A stretch of DNA of 23,502 nucleotides from a virus. The translations under genes were made by a program, and so were the position numbers. The stretch is from the IMG/VR virus record IMGVR_UViG_3300032820_000125, positions 1 through 23,502 of that record. The stretch is one strand, 5' to 3'. Positions within the stretch are counted from its first letter, which is position 1. Each line of letters opens with the position of its first letter. Of the stretch, positions 1 through 6,480 are shown piece after piece. A model generated the notes under the pieces. The model was given only the letters and a program-made list of their open reading frames with translations. It did no database searches and had not been told where the DNA came from.

Positions 1-241
1 GTATGTTCGAGTAGAGGATGTTGAAGCGATTAGTGCCGGAATAACGGCCCGGGTTCTTTGCGTCAACTTTTTCGTCACGATAACGGGCTTCCGTATCCTT
101 CGCCCGCTTCCGCCAATCAGCCTCTTGTTTGTCGGCTAAATCAAGCTCAGTCACCCAGCGATTGACGATGCCCGGCAATCCCTTGCCTGCATCGGCTGGC
201 GTTTCCATCGTCGCATTGCTGCTATAATCATTGTCAGGCAT
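1..241 (-). CDS. Phage portal protein, N-terminal fragment (runs off the left edge)
   Basis: The minus strand reads an open frame from an ATG at 241 to the window edge, giving the first 80 residues of a larger protein. It has a disordered start, then an acidic-basic helix around WVTELDLADKQEADWRKRAK, and a segment ending RFNILYSN. This pattern (helix with WRKRA, then YRDE, then RFNILxSN) is, from memory, typical of the N-terminus of podovirus-type portal (head-tail connector) proteins, the dodecameric ring through which DNA is packaged and ejected. Its place just downstream of terminase and a 61-aa gene fits. The start overlaps the stop of that gene by eight bases, suggesting translational coupling. 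The rest of the gene is not in the window, so the family call rests on a short stretch plus context. Confidence 0.8.
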   Translation of the reverse strand, partial: MPDNDYSSNATMETPADAGKGLPGIVNRWVTELDLADKQEADWRKRAKDTEARYRDEKVDAKNPGRYSGTNRFNILYSNI

Positions 242-419
242 AACCCTTTGGCTCCGATGTCAGAGCGGCAACCATACCACTCCTGTTTTTCTTTTTCCGT
301 TTATCTGCTTTGTGAAAATCCCGGGCGACAGACTGCGATATACCCGCTTTTTTCGCAAAACCGGGGCTATTGGCAGCAGCAGCCATGAATTTACGTTGTC
401 GTTTGCTGGTGCTGGGCAC
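234..419 (-). CDS. Small conserved phage protein (61 aa) between terminase and portal
   Basis: A short basic protein starting at a GTG (419), preceded by a purine-rich GAGG/AGG stretch in the end of the upstream gene. It opens with MPSTSKRQRKFMAAAANSPG and continues with FAKKAGISQSVARDFHKADK. This is the SK-x-Q-x-x-FM-x-AA type of small phage protein often found beside terminase or portal genes (compare the DUF3008-like pattern). Its role is unknown; the high lysine/arginine content suggests nucleic-acid or capsid contact, but that is inference. It lies three bases after the ADP-ribosyltransferase-like gene and overlaps the portal start. Confidence 0.75.
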   Translation of the reverse strand: MPSTSKRQRKFMAAAANSPGFAKKAGISQSVARDFHKADKRKKKNRSGMVAALTSEPKGYA

Positions 420-422
420 TAC

Positions 423-1748
423 CTAATCCTCTAGCAACTTACCGATAAACTCATCTACTGATGGCTGCGCTATTGCCTCGTCATTGCGTTTCAAGACTTT
501 GGCGCGTCTGGCTAAGTCATCGAATAGCACCATGTTGCGGGTGCCTTCTTCGGCTGCTCGACTTCCTTGATCAAAGTATTTGATGCCGGGGATGCCATAC
601 TTATTAAGTAATTCTTCCCCAGCCGCTTCGGTTCCCCTTAAAATTGCCCAGTTGTTAAGGAAATTAGTTGTAGTTGCTTCATTGCCGATCATTGCTTTTT
701 TTGCCAATTCAATTGCTTTTTGTTGATTATTTCCGTAATCAAACGGATCAAATCCCATGTTTATTGCATCATCTACCGTCATTTCTTCAACTAAATTTTT
801 TAATTTTTTTTGCACATCTGAATTTTGTTGGTTTAACGGCTTATCCCAATCCAGCATCTTGGCTATGTCTTCATCGGGGACATCTATTTCGTAGAAATGG
901 CCTGAAAGCCCCTTTACTGATTCAACTAATTCTGGTGAAGGATCAAAGTTTTTCAGGTATGGGCCGTAAGCCTCTGAAATAGCTTGCGAGGGGTAATCGA
1001 ATCCTAGCCAATCATCAGCTTCTAGGGCTTTAAGGACTCTTTCCTGCTCTGGAGAAAAATGCCCCTCAGCAACTAAATCCATAAGCTCGTCAAATTCTGC
1101 ATCTTCTGGAATTTCTTCCAAAAATTTCCGTTTCATTTCAGCGTAAGGAACTGATTTTTGATACCCCTTTCCAACGTCTGGATTCTGTGCCACATAAGCT
1201 CCATGCCCATAGGTCTGAGCGCCTTGCCCTGTGCCTATCTTGGTGGGATCAAGTGCGTCAAATTTATGCGGGGAGCCGTGGTAGGCCACCATTGCCTCAT
1301 CGAGTAGTCCCTGACGCTGGAGCGCTGGGGCAAGCAGGACAGACGCCATATCCTCGGTTGATGTTGGGACGTAGTTTTTGCTTTTGAGCGCACGGCCAAG
1401 CAGCCCCGCACCTGTTGCCATGCCGCCAACAATCGCTGCCCCCGGCAGAAAATCCATTGCATCGGTTGCGAGTCCTACTTTTGCTAAGTCTTTGTCGGTG
1501 ATGTCATATCCGAGCGGTGAGAATAACGGCGTTTCTTCTGGTAGCTGCAACGTGGCTATATCTTCCTGCGTGTAACCTGACACTGGGCCACCTCCGGGCA
1601 CCATCGATAAAATCATTCGGGCAGCAGGGTGTGATTCTGCGAGCGGGTGATTAATGCCAAGCGTGTTTCTCGATTGCGTTGGTGCGCCCATTCTTTCCGG
1701 TTGCGAAGGAAATTTTTTCATCAGGGCGTTGAGCATGTTATTGGGCAT
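423..1748 (-). CDS. ADP-ribosyltransferase-like (ART-PolyVal type) protein in the packaging module
   Basis: 441 aa. Residues 1-150 are a low-recognition region with a glycine-rich hydrophobic stretch near 98-117 (DFLPGAAIVGGMATGAGLLG), which may touch or cross a membrane. Residues about 153-190 carry YHGSPHKFD, then a GTGQGAQTYGHGAYVA block, and near the C-terminus GIPGIKYFDQGSR followed by GTRNMVLFDD. These three blocks are, from memory, the hallmark of the ART-PolyVal ADP-ribosyltransferase-like domain found in polyvalent proteins of phages and mobile elements; H157 and Y185 would be the NAD-contacting positions. The domain has a long acidic insert (about 205-370). The ATG start overlaps the terminase stop (TAATG). 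It could be a virion-carried host-modifying enzyme or a degenerate structural protein; activity is not shown by sequence. Confidence 0.72.
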   Translation of the reverse strand: MPNNMLNALMKKFPSQPERMGAPTQSRNTLGINHPLAESHPAARMILSMVPGGGPVSGYTQEDIATLQLPEETPLFSPLGYDITDKDLAKVGLATDAMDFLPGAAIVGGMATGAGLLGRALKSKNYVPTSTEDMASVLLAPALQRQGLLDEAMVAYHGSPHKFDALDPTKIGTGQGAQTYGHGAYVAQNPDVGKGYQKSVPYAEMKRKFLEEIPEDAEFDELMDLVAEGHFSPEQERVLKALEADDWLGFDYPSQAISEAYGPYLKNFDPSPELVESVKGLSGHFYEIDVPDEDIAKMLDWDKPLNQQNSDVQKKLKNLVEEMTVDDAINMGFDPFDYGNNQQKAIELAKKAMIGNEATTTNFLNNWAILRGTEAAGEELLNKYGIPGIKYFDQGSRAAEEGTRNMVLFDDLARRAKVLKRNDEAIAQPSVDEFIGKLLED

Positions 1749-3124
1749 TAGTGATATGCCTCTTCCTTACGGCGTCGAGTGCTGGCCTTGACGAGATCGT
1801 TCATCGTTAGCGTCGATTTCCCATCGATTGTGATGATCGGATTCATCTTTTCAACCTTTGGCTTCGGTGGCTCGCGCCAAGTCCAAGCAAGGTAACGCAG
1901 CGCATCGGCAAAGTGATTCGTCCAGTCATGCACCGGCCTGTCCCGAAAACATTTGCTTGGGTCATCCCATTCGCGCCGAAACTGGCTGATGGCGTTGATA
2001 AATTCCTCTTGGTCGCGGTCAATCCAAAGCCTCGGAAATAGGTGCCGAGCGGCAAGTATGCCTTGTTGTTCGGTGTTTGTATTCTTGAGAATGGTGACAT
2101 GCTTCATTTTGTGATCGGTAACTAATTGCTCGTACACCGAACGCCCCGCTGCCGCCAACGTTCTGGCTTGCGCGTCATGCGGCAATACATGGCGCGAGTA
2201 ATTGTAATCTTTTGACGCAATCACCTCAGCGTAATGCGCCAGCGGCTGGCCGTTTGCGGAGTATGTATCGATGATCCGCACCTCGTTCGCTACGATTTGC
2301 ACAAAGAGTATGACTGTGTCGTCCGAAAATCCGATGTCCCAAACAGTTTGCACCGGCAGGTCTGGGTCGTGCCTGACCTCGCATATTCGGCCGCCAGCCC
2401 GCGCTGCTGCCAGCTCGCCACCGTAATAGCTACCGAGTATCGCCGCCTCGAAGCTGCATAAATACTCCTGCTCAAACTGGCTCGCGCCGAAGTCGCTGCC
2501 ATAAAGCGCAACGTATTCATCACGGATGCCGTCGAGTTGCTCGTCGTTAAACGCGCCAGTCGCTTTCGCATCCGATATTTCCGCGAACCAATCGTCTGAT
2601 TTCATCGCGTGATTAAACATGTCATAAGCATGATTTTTGCCCCGAGGGGTCGTAATAAACAGCGCCCAGCCATCGTTCTCCCGCATCATTGGCGAGAGGT
2701 AGCCCCAGGCGCTTGGGTTCGCCAGCGCCCATTCGCTGAAAACAATCCCTGCAACACCGGCACCGACGAGCGTATCGTACGCATCGCTGCCAATCACTTG
2801 CCAAGTCGCACCGTTAGTGAACCTGATGAACATCTCCTGCTCATTCGTGACCTCACGCAGCTCAATAGGAAACGCTTCGTCAATTCGGCGTTGGCCGCTA
2901 TGCGGATTGACCGCTGTCCAGATAGCTTTACGCGCTTGTGTGAATTGCGGCAGGCAGTGCCAGTACGTTGCGGGTCGGTCTGTGAGCGCTTGAAACGTCC
3001 ACGCCAACGCTATCTCGTCCTTGCCCCACCTCCGATGCGCTATTTCAATCGCTCGCTTCCCACCGCCGCACATATACTGATGCAGCGGCGCTTGGTAGTT
3101 CCGAATCCGGCGCTCAACGAGCAT
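1748..3124 (-). CDS. Terminase large subunit (DNA packaging ATPase-nuclease)
   Basis: 458 aa when started at the ATG at 3124, which overlaps the small-terminase stop (TAATG); a longer frame to 3196 would overlap the small subunit by over 70 bases and is less likely. It powers DNA translocation into the prohead and cuts concatemers. Visible motifs: a variant Walker A HRRWGKDE (residues 30-37), Walker B with catalytic Glu GIVFSEWA (126-133), coupling motif TTPRGKN (158-164), and the RNase H-like nuclease aspartates in VWDIGFSDD (D263) and RIIDTYS (D286), with another in the C-terminal HDWTNHFADALRY stretch. Length is typical for podovirus terminases with the RRWGKD-type Walker A. Its partner is the small subunit immediately upstream. 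Confidence 0.95.
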   Translation of the reverse strand: MLVERRIRNYQAPLHQYMCGGGKRAIEIAHRRWGKDEIALAWTFQALTDRPATYWHCLPQFTQARKAIWTAVNPHSGQRRIDEAFPIELREVTNEQEMFIRFTNGATWQVIGSDAYDTLVGAGVAGIVFSEWALANPSAWGYLSPMMRENDGWALFITTPRGKNHAYDMFNHAMKSDDWFAEISDAKATGAFNDEQLDGIRDEYVALYGSDFGASQFEQEYLCSFEAAILGSYYGGELAAARAGGRICEVRHDPDLPVQTVWDIGFSDDTVILFVQIVANEVRIIDTYSANGQPLAHYAEVIASKDYNYSRHVLPHDAQARTLAAAGRSVYEQLVTDHKMKHVTILKNTNTEQQGILAARHLFPRLWIDRDQEEFINAISQFRREWDDPSKCFRDRPVHDWTNHFADALRYLAWTWREPPKPKVEKMNPIITIDGKSTLTMNDLVKASTRRRKEEAYH

Positions 3125-3468
3125 TATTTCTCGTAGACATTCTTGATTGTCCAGACCGCATCGCCGGTGTGCTCGACCTCCTGCCGCTCGCTCCACTTCA
3201 TGCGGGTTTTAGTCCACCAAATAATAGCCGTCGTATCGCCGCCCATCGCCTTGTTAAACAGCGTCCCAGCTACCTTTGCGTTAGCTTTAGTCGCAGCCGT
3301 GTCCAGCTCCCGCCGAAAGTGTTTGCGTAAAGTCTTGTCATCGATGCCATCACGAATGACCAAGCATTGGCTTTCCTGCGGGATGCCGCAAGCGGTCATC
3401 TGCTCGACGAGCTTCCGCTCGTCATCGGTCGGTTTGAACGCCGGTTGGCCTGCTTTTTTACGCGGCAT
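3124..3468 (-). CDS. Terminase small subunit
   Basis: 114 aa, ATG start at 3468 with an AGGG stretch upstream. The N-terminal half (KPTDDERKLVEQMTACGIPQ ... IDDKTLRKHFRREL) reads as a helix-turn-helix of the terminase small subunit type, with the conserved ending of a middle helix and then GDTTAIIWWTKTRMKW, a strong signature of this family (xxxAAIFWLKxRxxW). It recognises packaging sites and stimulates the large subunit. It overlaps a 44-codon upstream frame by 11 bases and is coupled to the large subunit by TAATG. The GTAC repeat array lies about 150 bases upstream. Confidence 0.92.
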   Translation of the reverse strand: MPRKKAGQPAFKPTDDERKLVEQMTACGIPQESQCLVIRDGIDDKTLRKHFRRELDTAATKANAKVAGTLFNKAMGGDTTAIIWWTKTRMKWSERQEVEHTGDAVWTIKNVYEK

Positions 3469-3592
3469 CTTGTTTCATCCCTTTTCTAGTGGGGAAGAAT
3501 CCCCCGCTACCCTCCAGTTGTGCTTGCTTTCCCGTGAAATCCTGCCATCGCTGCACGATAACATCGCAATATTTTGGGTCAAGTTCCATCAT
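3458..3592 (-). CDS. 44-codon frame resembling the C-terminal tail of an adenine DNA methyltransferase (probable remnant)
   Basis: The minus strand has an open frame from ATG at 3592 (with GGGGGAA upstream as a possible ribosome-binding site) to a TAA at 3458, overlapping the small-terminase start. The product begins MMELDPKYCDVIVQRWQDF and continues TGKQAQLEG. This matches the familiar C-terminal end of phage N6-adenine/N4-cytosine methyltransferases (ELDPxYxDVxVxRWxxFTGK), where the acidic residue belongs to the SAM-binding region; the catalytic DPPY and FxGxG motifs are absent. It is either a decayed methyltransferase whose main part was lost when the neighbouring repeat region was rearranged, or a small surviving peptide. 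No catalytic function is expected from this fragment alone. Confidence 0.55.
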   Translation of the reverse strand: MMELDPKYCDVIVQRWQDFTGKQAQLEGSGGFFPTRKGMKQDAA

Positions 3593-3614
3593 GTATAAAA
3601 TTCCCCCGCACGCA

Positions 3615-3736
3615 GGGGTACAAGGGTACACTCCCTATAGGGAGTGTGTACCTTTTTGTACCCTATTCTGCGTTTTTTGCCCCCATTGGGTACAATGTAC
3701 ATAAGGGTACAAATGTACCCTGTGTACCTTGTGTAC
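3615..3736. repeat. GTAC iteron-like array (GGGTACA / TGTACCC)
   Basis: Ten GTAC cores lie within about 120 bases: at 3618, 3626, 3648, 3658, 3690, 3697, 3707, 3715, 3724 and 3733, most embedded in GGGTACA or its complement TGTACCC, or in TGTGTACC. Several are arranged as dyads, including GGGTACA-AA-TGTACCC at 3705-3720 and ATGTACAT at 3695-3702. The block is non-coding on both strands apart from shadow frames and sits exactly between the primase-helicase gene and the terminase genes. An array of short repeated dyads next to a replication gene suggests iterons of a replication origin or a cluster of operator sites; which one is inference. Confidence 0.7.
3630..3645. promoter_or_regulatory. 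16-bp perfect palindrome inside the GTAC array
   Basis: ACTCCCTATAGGGAGT is a perfect palindrome, and it is extended on both sides by GGTACA and TGTACC with a two-base offset, forming an imperfect inverted repeat spanning 3625-3652. The dimension and symmetry suggest binding of a dimeric protein or a cruciform-forming origin element. Its right half resembles the initiation core of T7 promoters, but the upstream recognition part is missing. Confidence 0.55.
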
Positions 3737-3739
3737 CTA

Positions 3740-5755
3740 TCAATTATTGCGCCGCAGCATTAACGCAGACGCCCATATATTATCCTCGATGACCCATCCT
3801 GAATTTATGGCAGCGCCAAGGTCATCTAGCTTTCTATATCCAGTGATCATTTCACCGGTTTGCAGCATCGCAATCAGACCGCGATCATACGAAGGTTTGG
3901 TATAATTTTTTGCTGTTCCGGGCGATATGCCCTCACCCTCCAGAAAATTAATCAAATCTCCCCTAATGAGATAAGGCTTATCATCTTCAATGAGCGCGCC
4001 AGACGCCCACCATGCTCGCTCGAACATTTTCTGATGCTTCGCCAATGGGCTGGCCTTTTGAGCTTTCACCGGCTCCTGACCCTCGATCAGCACCGCACTG
4101 GTCGATGGGTCACCATCCTCATCAAGCCACCCCTTGATCGGAACCGACTGCAATTCCGCAAATACCGGTGCAGCCTCCTCCGCATCCTTGCTTTTGCGCT
4201 GCACAATTTCGATAGTCGTGCCTGGGACTACCGATATCTCGATATCTAATGCCCCGCGCCATGCGGATGAGCCGCGCCCCCGATGCTGTGCCTCGCTCGA
4301 AACGCCCGTGTGATGCACGAGTATTACGCTACAACTGAACTCCTGAATCAGTGCAGAGCAGGCATCCAGCATGGTTTTGGCATCCGTCGCAGAATTTTCG
4401 TCGCCTTCGAGGAAGCGGTGCAGCGTATCAATCACGATAATCTCGGGGGCATTGGGCAATGCTCTGATCGCATCCGACGTTTTCTGGTATCCCGCTGGCG
4501 TATTCAGATCCAGGCCATGCCTTGAGAGCCACATATCCAGCTCGCTAACATTTTTATGCTGCTTCCACGCTGCGACGCGTCCTCGCAGACCGTAATGACC
4601 CTCTCCGGCCAGATAAACGACCGTGCCATGCCATACCTTATTCCCGAACCATTCAGCCACGACACCCTTACTCGCTACCGACATCACCATGTCCAATACC
4701 ATAAACGTTTTACCGCTACCGGACGGGCCATGAACCATAGCGAGCGCTTCCGATTGCAGCCAGTTTTTGATCTGCCATTTCACTGGGGCAGGTTGTTTCG
4801 AAAAAGCATCCGCCTGAACCAGCCAATCATCGACGGGCGGAAACAATAATGCGGATAAATCGCCACCCGATTTATGATAATCATTAGCATCACCTTCGAT
4901 GGGTGGCATAACAATCCGCCCGCCATGCTTCGCGCTCGCCTCGTCTGCCTTGTTGCGCCCAACACCGGATACATCGTTGTCAGCCACGATCACAATGTCC
5001 TGCGTCTGCCCGTAAGTCTCGCGCAATTGCCCGACAACAATCGGCAGATTGTTAGCCGAATACGCAACCACACAGGGTCGGCCTGATACTTCATGCACCG
5101 TCGCAGCAGTCGCATAACCTTCGGCTACAAAGATCGGCCCCTCGGTGATTTCCCCAAGTGTCCAGGAACACGCTTTCGTCGTGCCAGCCGCGTGATATCG
5201 CTTACCGACTTCGGAGATGTATTGCAGTGATTTCAGTTCGCCACCCGAATTATAAAGCGGCACGATCAAGCGACCATCACCCGTTAGCCTTGCGCCGTTC
5301 GGCGAAATGCTTTTTCGTTTCAGGTACGGATGGTCAGGGCTAGCGGCAATTGCCTCGCTCCATATTTTTTCCACTGTATTCGCTGCAATTTCTGCCTTCT
5401 TTTCTCGCGCTCGTTCGCGTGCTTCTGTCGCCTCGGCTTGCCGTCTTGTGATCGCCATATTTTCCGGGGCAGTAAGCTCGCGCCCGATGTCGGCCTTGAA
5501 AACGCAGTCGATTTGATCACGCCAGCACCCGAACCGCCCAGCTACAGGCTCATCAGGAAATATAATGTACCACCCTGAATCGTCACGCTTGCGTCCTTTG
5601 GTCGAAAAGCGATGCAACTGCCCGTCGATTTTTATAACTTCCGGCGGCTCGATACCCGCCGACGCCATCGCATCTGCCAATTGAATTTCCGGCGGATCGA
5701 CTTGTTTCGTTTCAGGAATAAATGGCCCGCCGAAAATGTCTGTAATTTTCGTCAT
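3740..5755 (-). CDS. TOPRIM primase / RepA-like AAA helicase fusion
   Basis: 671 aa replication protein. The N-terminus (about 20-90) resembles the N-terminal region of TraC-type plasmid/phage primases. A TOPRIM domain follows: catalytic Glu in GPIFVAEGYATA (E212) and the DxD-type motif in VIVADNDVSGVG (D259, D261). The C-terminal half is a RecA-fold RepA/AAA_25-type helicase: Walker A HGPSGSGKT (342-350), Walker B in EIIVIDTLHRFLEGDENSA, a sensor-like SVILVHHTG, and RGSSAWRGALD, all typical of hexameric RepA-like helicases. It would prime and unwind at the phage fork. It starts with ATG overlapping the stop of the HTH gene (ATGA), so the two are co-expressed. The GTAC array follows its stop codon immediately, which makes that array a candidate origin. 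Confidence 0.9.
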   Translation of the reverse strand: MTKITDIFGGPFIPETKQVDPPEIQLADAMASAGIEPPEVIKIDGQLHRFSTKGRKRDDSGWYIIFPDEPVAGRFGCWRDQIDCVFKADIGRELTAPENMAITRRQAEATEARERAREKKAEIAANTVEKIWSEAIAASPDHPYLKRKSISPNGARLTGDGRLIVPLYNSGGELKSLQYISEVGKRYHAAGTTKACSWTLGEITEGPIFVAEGYATAATVHEVSGRPCVVAYSANNLPIVVGQLRETYGQTQDIVIVADNDVSGVGRNKADEASAKHGGRIVMPPIEGDANDYHKSGGDLSALLFPPVDDWLVQADAFSKQPAPVKWQIKNWLQSEALAMVHGPSGSGKTFMVLDMVMSVASKGVVAEWFGNKVWHGTVVYLAGEGHYGLRGRVAAWKQHKNVSELDMWLSRHGLDLNTPAGYQKTSDAIRALPNAPEIIVIDTLHRFLEGDENSATDAKTMLDACSALIQEFSCSVILVHHTGVSSEAQHRGRGSSAWRGALDIEISVVPGTTIEIVQRKSKDAEEAAPVFAELQSVPIKGWLDEDGDPSTSAVLIEGQEPVKAQKASPLAKHQKMFERAWWASGALIEDDKPYLIRGDLINFLEGEGISPGTAKNYTKPSYDRGLIAMLQTGEMITGYRKLDDLGAAINSGWVIEDNIWASALMLRRNN

Positions 5756-5943
5756 GCTGCATCCACCTCATCGACCTGAGCCTGAGTCAAGTAATTGCTA
5801 AGCAATTCGACGGTTTCATACGTCGGTTTGCCCTGATCACGCATAAACCTATAAAGGGTCGCAGGATGAACCCCTGACTTAATCGCAACCCGCTTCAAGT
5901 TAGCATCGCCAAGCCTTTGTTTTATTTGCGAAATTGTTAACAT
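5752..5943 (-). CDS. Small Cro/repressor-like helix-turn-helix protein
   Basis: 63 aa, ATG at 5943 with GGGAG six bases upstream. Residues 15-40 (LKRVAIKSGVHPATLYRFMR) form a clear helix-turn-helix of the Cro/C1 type, followed by KPTYETVELLSNYL, the usual scaffold helix. Length fits a minimal DNA-binding regulator. It heads the leftward unit with the primase-helicase and stands divergent to the rightward early block, the classic position of an autoregulating switch protein. The intergenic dyad TGTACATGATATACA is the best candidate for its operator. Which promoter it represses is not visible from sequence. Confidence 0.85.
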   Translation of the reverse strand: MLTISQIKQRLGDANLKRVAIKSGVHPATLYRFMRDQGKPTYETVELLSNYLTQAQVDEVDAA

Positions 5944-6018
5944 AGTGCGCTCCCATGCAACTTATGTGTCAAACAGGTGTACATGATATACAAATTTAAT
6001 TACTATGTAACTTCAGCA
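5944..6018. promoter_or_regulatory. Divergent control region with operator-like dyad and candidate rightward promoter
   Basis: The gap between the HTH gene and the first rightward gene. It contains TGTACATGATATACA (5978-5992), an imperfect 15-bp dyad with TGTA/TACA ends, and TTACTATGTAA (6000-6010), an 11-bp dyad. TGTACA at 5978-5983 and TACTAT at 6001-6006, 17 bases apart, form a weak sigma70-like promoter for the rightward block, so the dyad would overlap its -35 element. The TGTAC core is shared with the 3615-3736 array. The promoter call is inference. Confidence 0.5.
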
Positions 6019-6064
6019 ACGCAACCGGATAAACCGACCGCGTTGAAAGGGGAAACGAAATGAA
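6019..6064 (+). repeat. Duplicated leader/ribosome-binding segment, copy 1
   Basis: Begins ACGCAACCGGAT and ends GGGGAAACGAAATGAA, including the start codon of the 102-aa gene. A second copy at 6434-6480 is nearly identical over its whole length with only a few substitutions and one-base gaps. A shorter third version (CGTTGAAAGGGAGAA) lies at 6874-6888 before the next gene. Confidence 0.8.
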
Positions 6065-6368
6065 CATCGAAATAGCAAACAGCATCGCCGGTATAGAAGC
6101 AATCGAAATCAAGGGTGGATACTACAGAATCGAGGCCGTATTCGAGTCTGGTGAACGAGAGGTGCTAAAGAAAAAATCTACATCTTTGCCGAAAATGGTC
6201 CAGCTTTATTCAGTTGAAATGAACGGAAACCGTCGTGGGGCCGGGCTGCCTTCCTACTTCACGTTTGCTAAGTCTGTCAAGGCTTGGGATAAGGAATACC
6301 ACATCCGAGGCTTCACAGTAACTATGGCAAAAATCCCTGAAGCTCAGTGCGTGACGATCCTACTTTAA
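6060..6368 (+). CDS. Uncharacterised early phage protein (102 aa)
   Basis: First gene of the rightward block, ATG at 6060 preceded by AAAGGGGAAACGAA, a good ribosome-binding site. The product is a mixed alpha/beta small soluble protein with no signal peptide or membrane segment; it contains GGYYRIEAVFESGEREVLKK and, near the end, GFTVTMAKIPEAQ. I do not recognise the family. Position right behind the operator region suggests an early host-takeover or regulatory role, but that is only context. The codons for MAKIPEA near its end are identical over 20 bases to the start of the nuclease gene at 8853. Confidence 0.75.
   Translation: MNIEIANSIAGIEAIEIKGGYYRIEAVFESGEREVLKKKSTSLPKMVQLYSVEMNGNRRGAGLPSYFTFAKSVKAWDKEYHIRGFTVTMAKIPEAQCVTILL
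6324..6343 (+). repeat. 20-base exact repeat, copy 1 (in frame, MAKIPEA)
   Basis: ATGGCAAAAATCCCTGAAGC occurs here near the end of the 102-aa gene and again at 8853-8872 as the first codons of the Cas4-like nuclease gene, in frame in both places. Confidence 0.85.
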
Positions 6369-6396
6369 GGACCACACAGAAAACATTCACCCCACC

Positions 6397-6433
6397 AACC
6401 CGCTTAATTGCGGGTTTCTGGGTAAAAGAAACC
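6397..6433 (+). terminator. Two overlapping, mutually exclusive hairpins (terminator/attenuator-like)
   Basis: Hairpin A pairs AACCCGC (6397-6403) with GCGGGTT (6410-6416) around a TTAATT loop and is followed by TTTCT, a modest rho-independent-like signal after the 102-aa gene. Hairpin B pairs GGTTTCT (6413-6419) with AGAAACC (6427-6433). They share GGTT, so only one can form. This resembles a terminator and an alternative fold placed just before the second duplicated leader. Confidence 0.55.
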
Positions 6434-6480
6434 ACGCAACCGGAATAACTCCGACCGCGTTGAAGGAGAAACGAAATGAA
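6434..6480 (+). repeat. Duplicated leader/ribosome-binding segment, copy 2
   Basis: Starts ACGCAACCGGAA and ends GGAGAAACGAAATGAA. It mirrors copy 1 at 6019-6064, with the start codon of the 131-aa gene in the equivalent place. Confidence 0.8.

Noticed and set aside
2609-3136. 175-codon plus-strand frame opposite the large terminase
   Set aside because: Shadow of the terminase gene; low complexity in Arg/Pro/Leu, no ribosome site, no family resemblance.
3124-3196. Longer large-terminase start at 3196
   Set aside because: It would overlap the small-terminase gene by over 70 bases; the ATG at 3124 forms a TAATG junction and gives a normal N-terminus.
3623-3645. T7-type phage promoter (ACTCCCTATAGGGAG resembles ACTCACTATAGGGAG)
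   Set aside because: The upstream recognition half (TAATACG) has no resemblance, the similarity is explained by the palindrome, and no single-subunit RNA polymerase gene is in the window.
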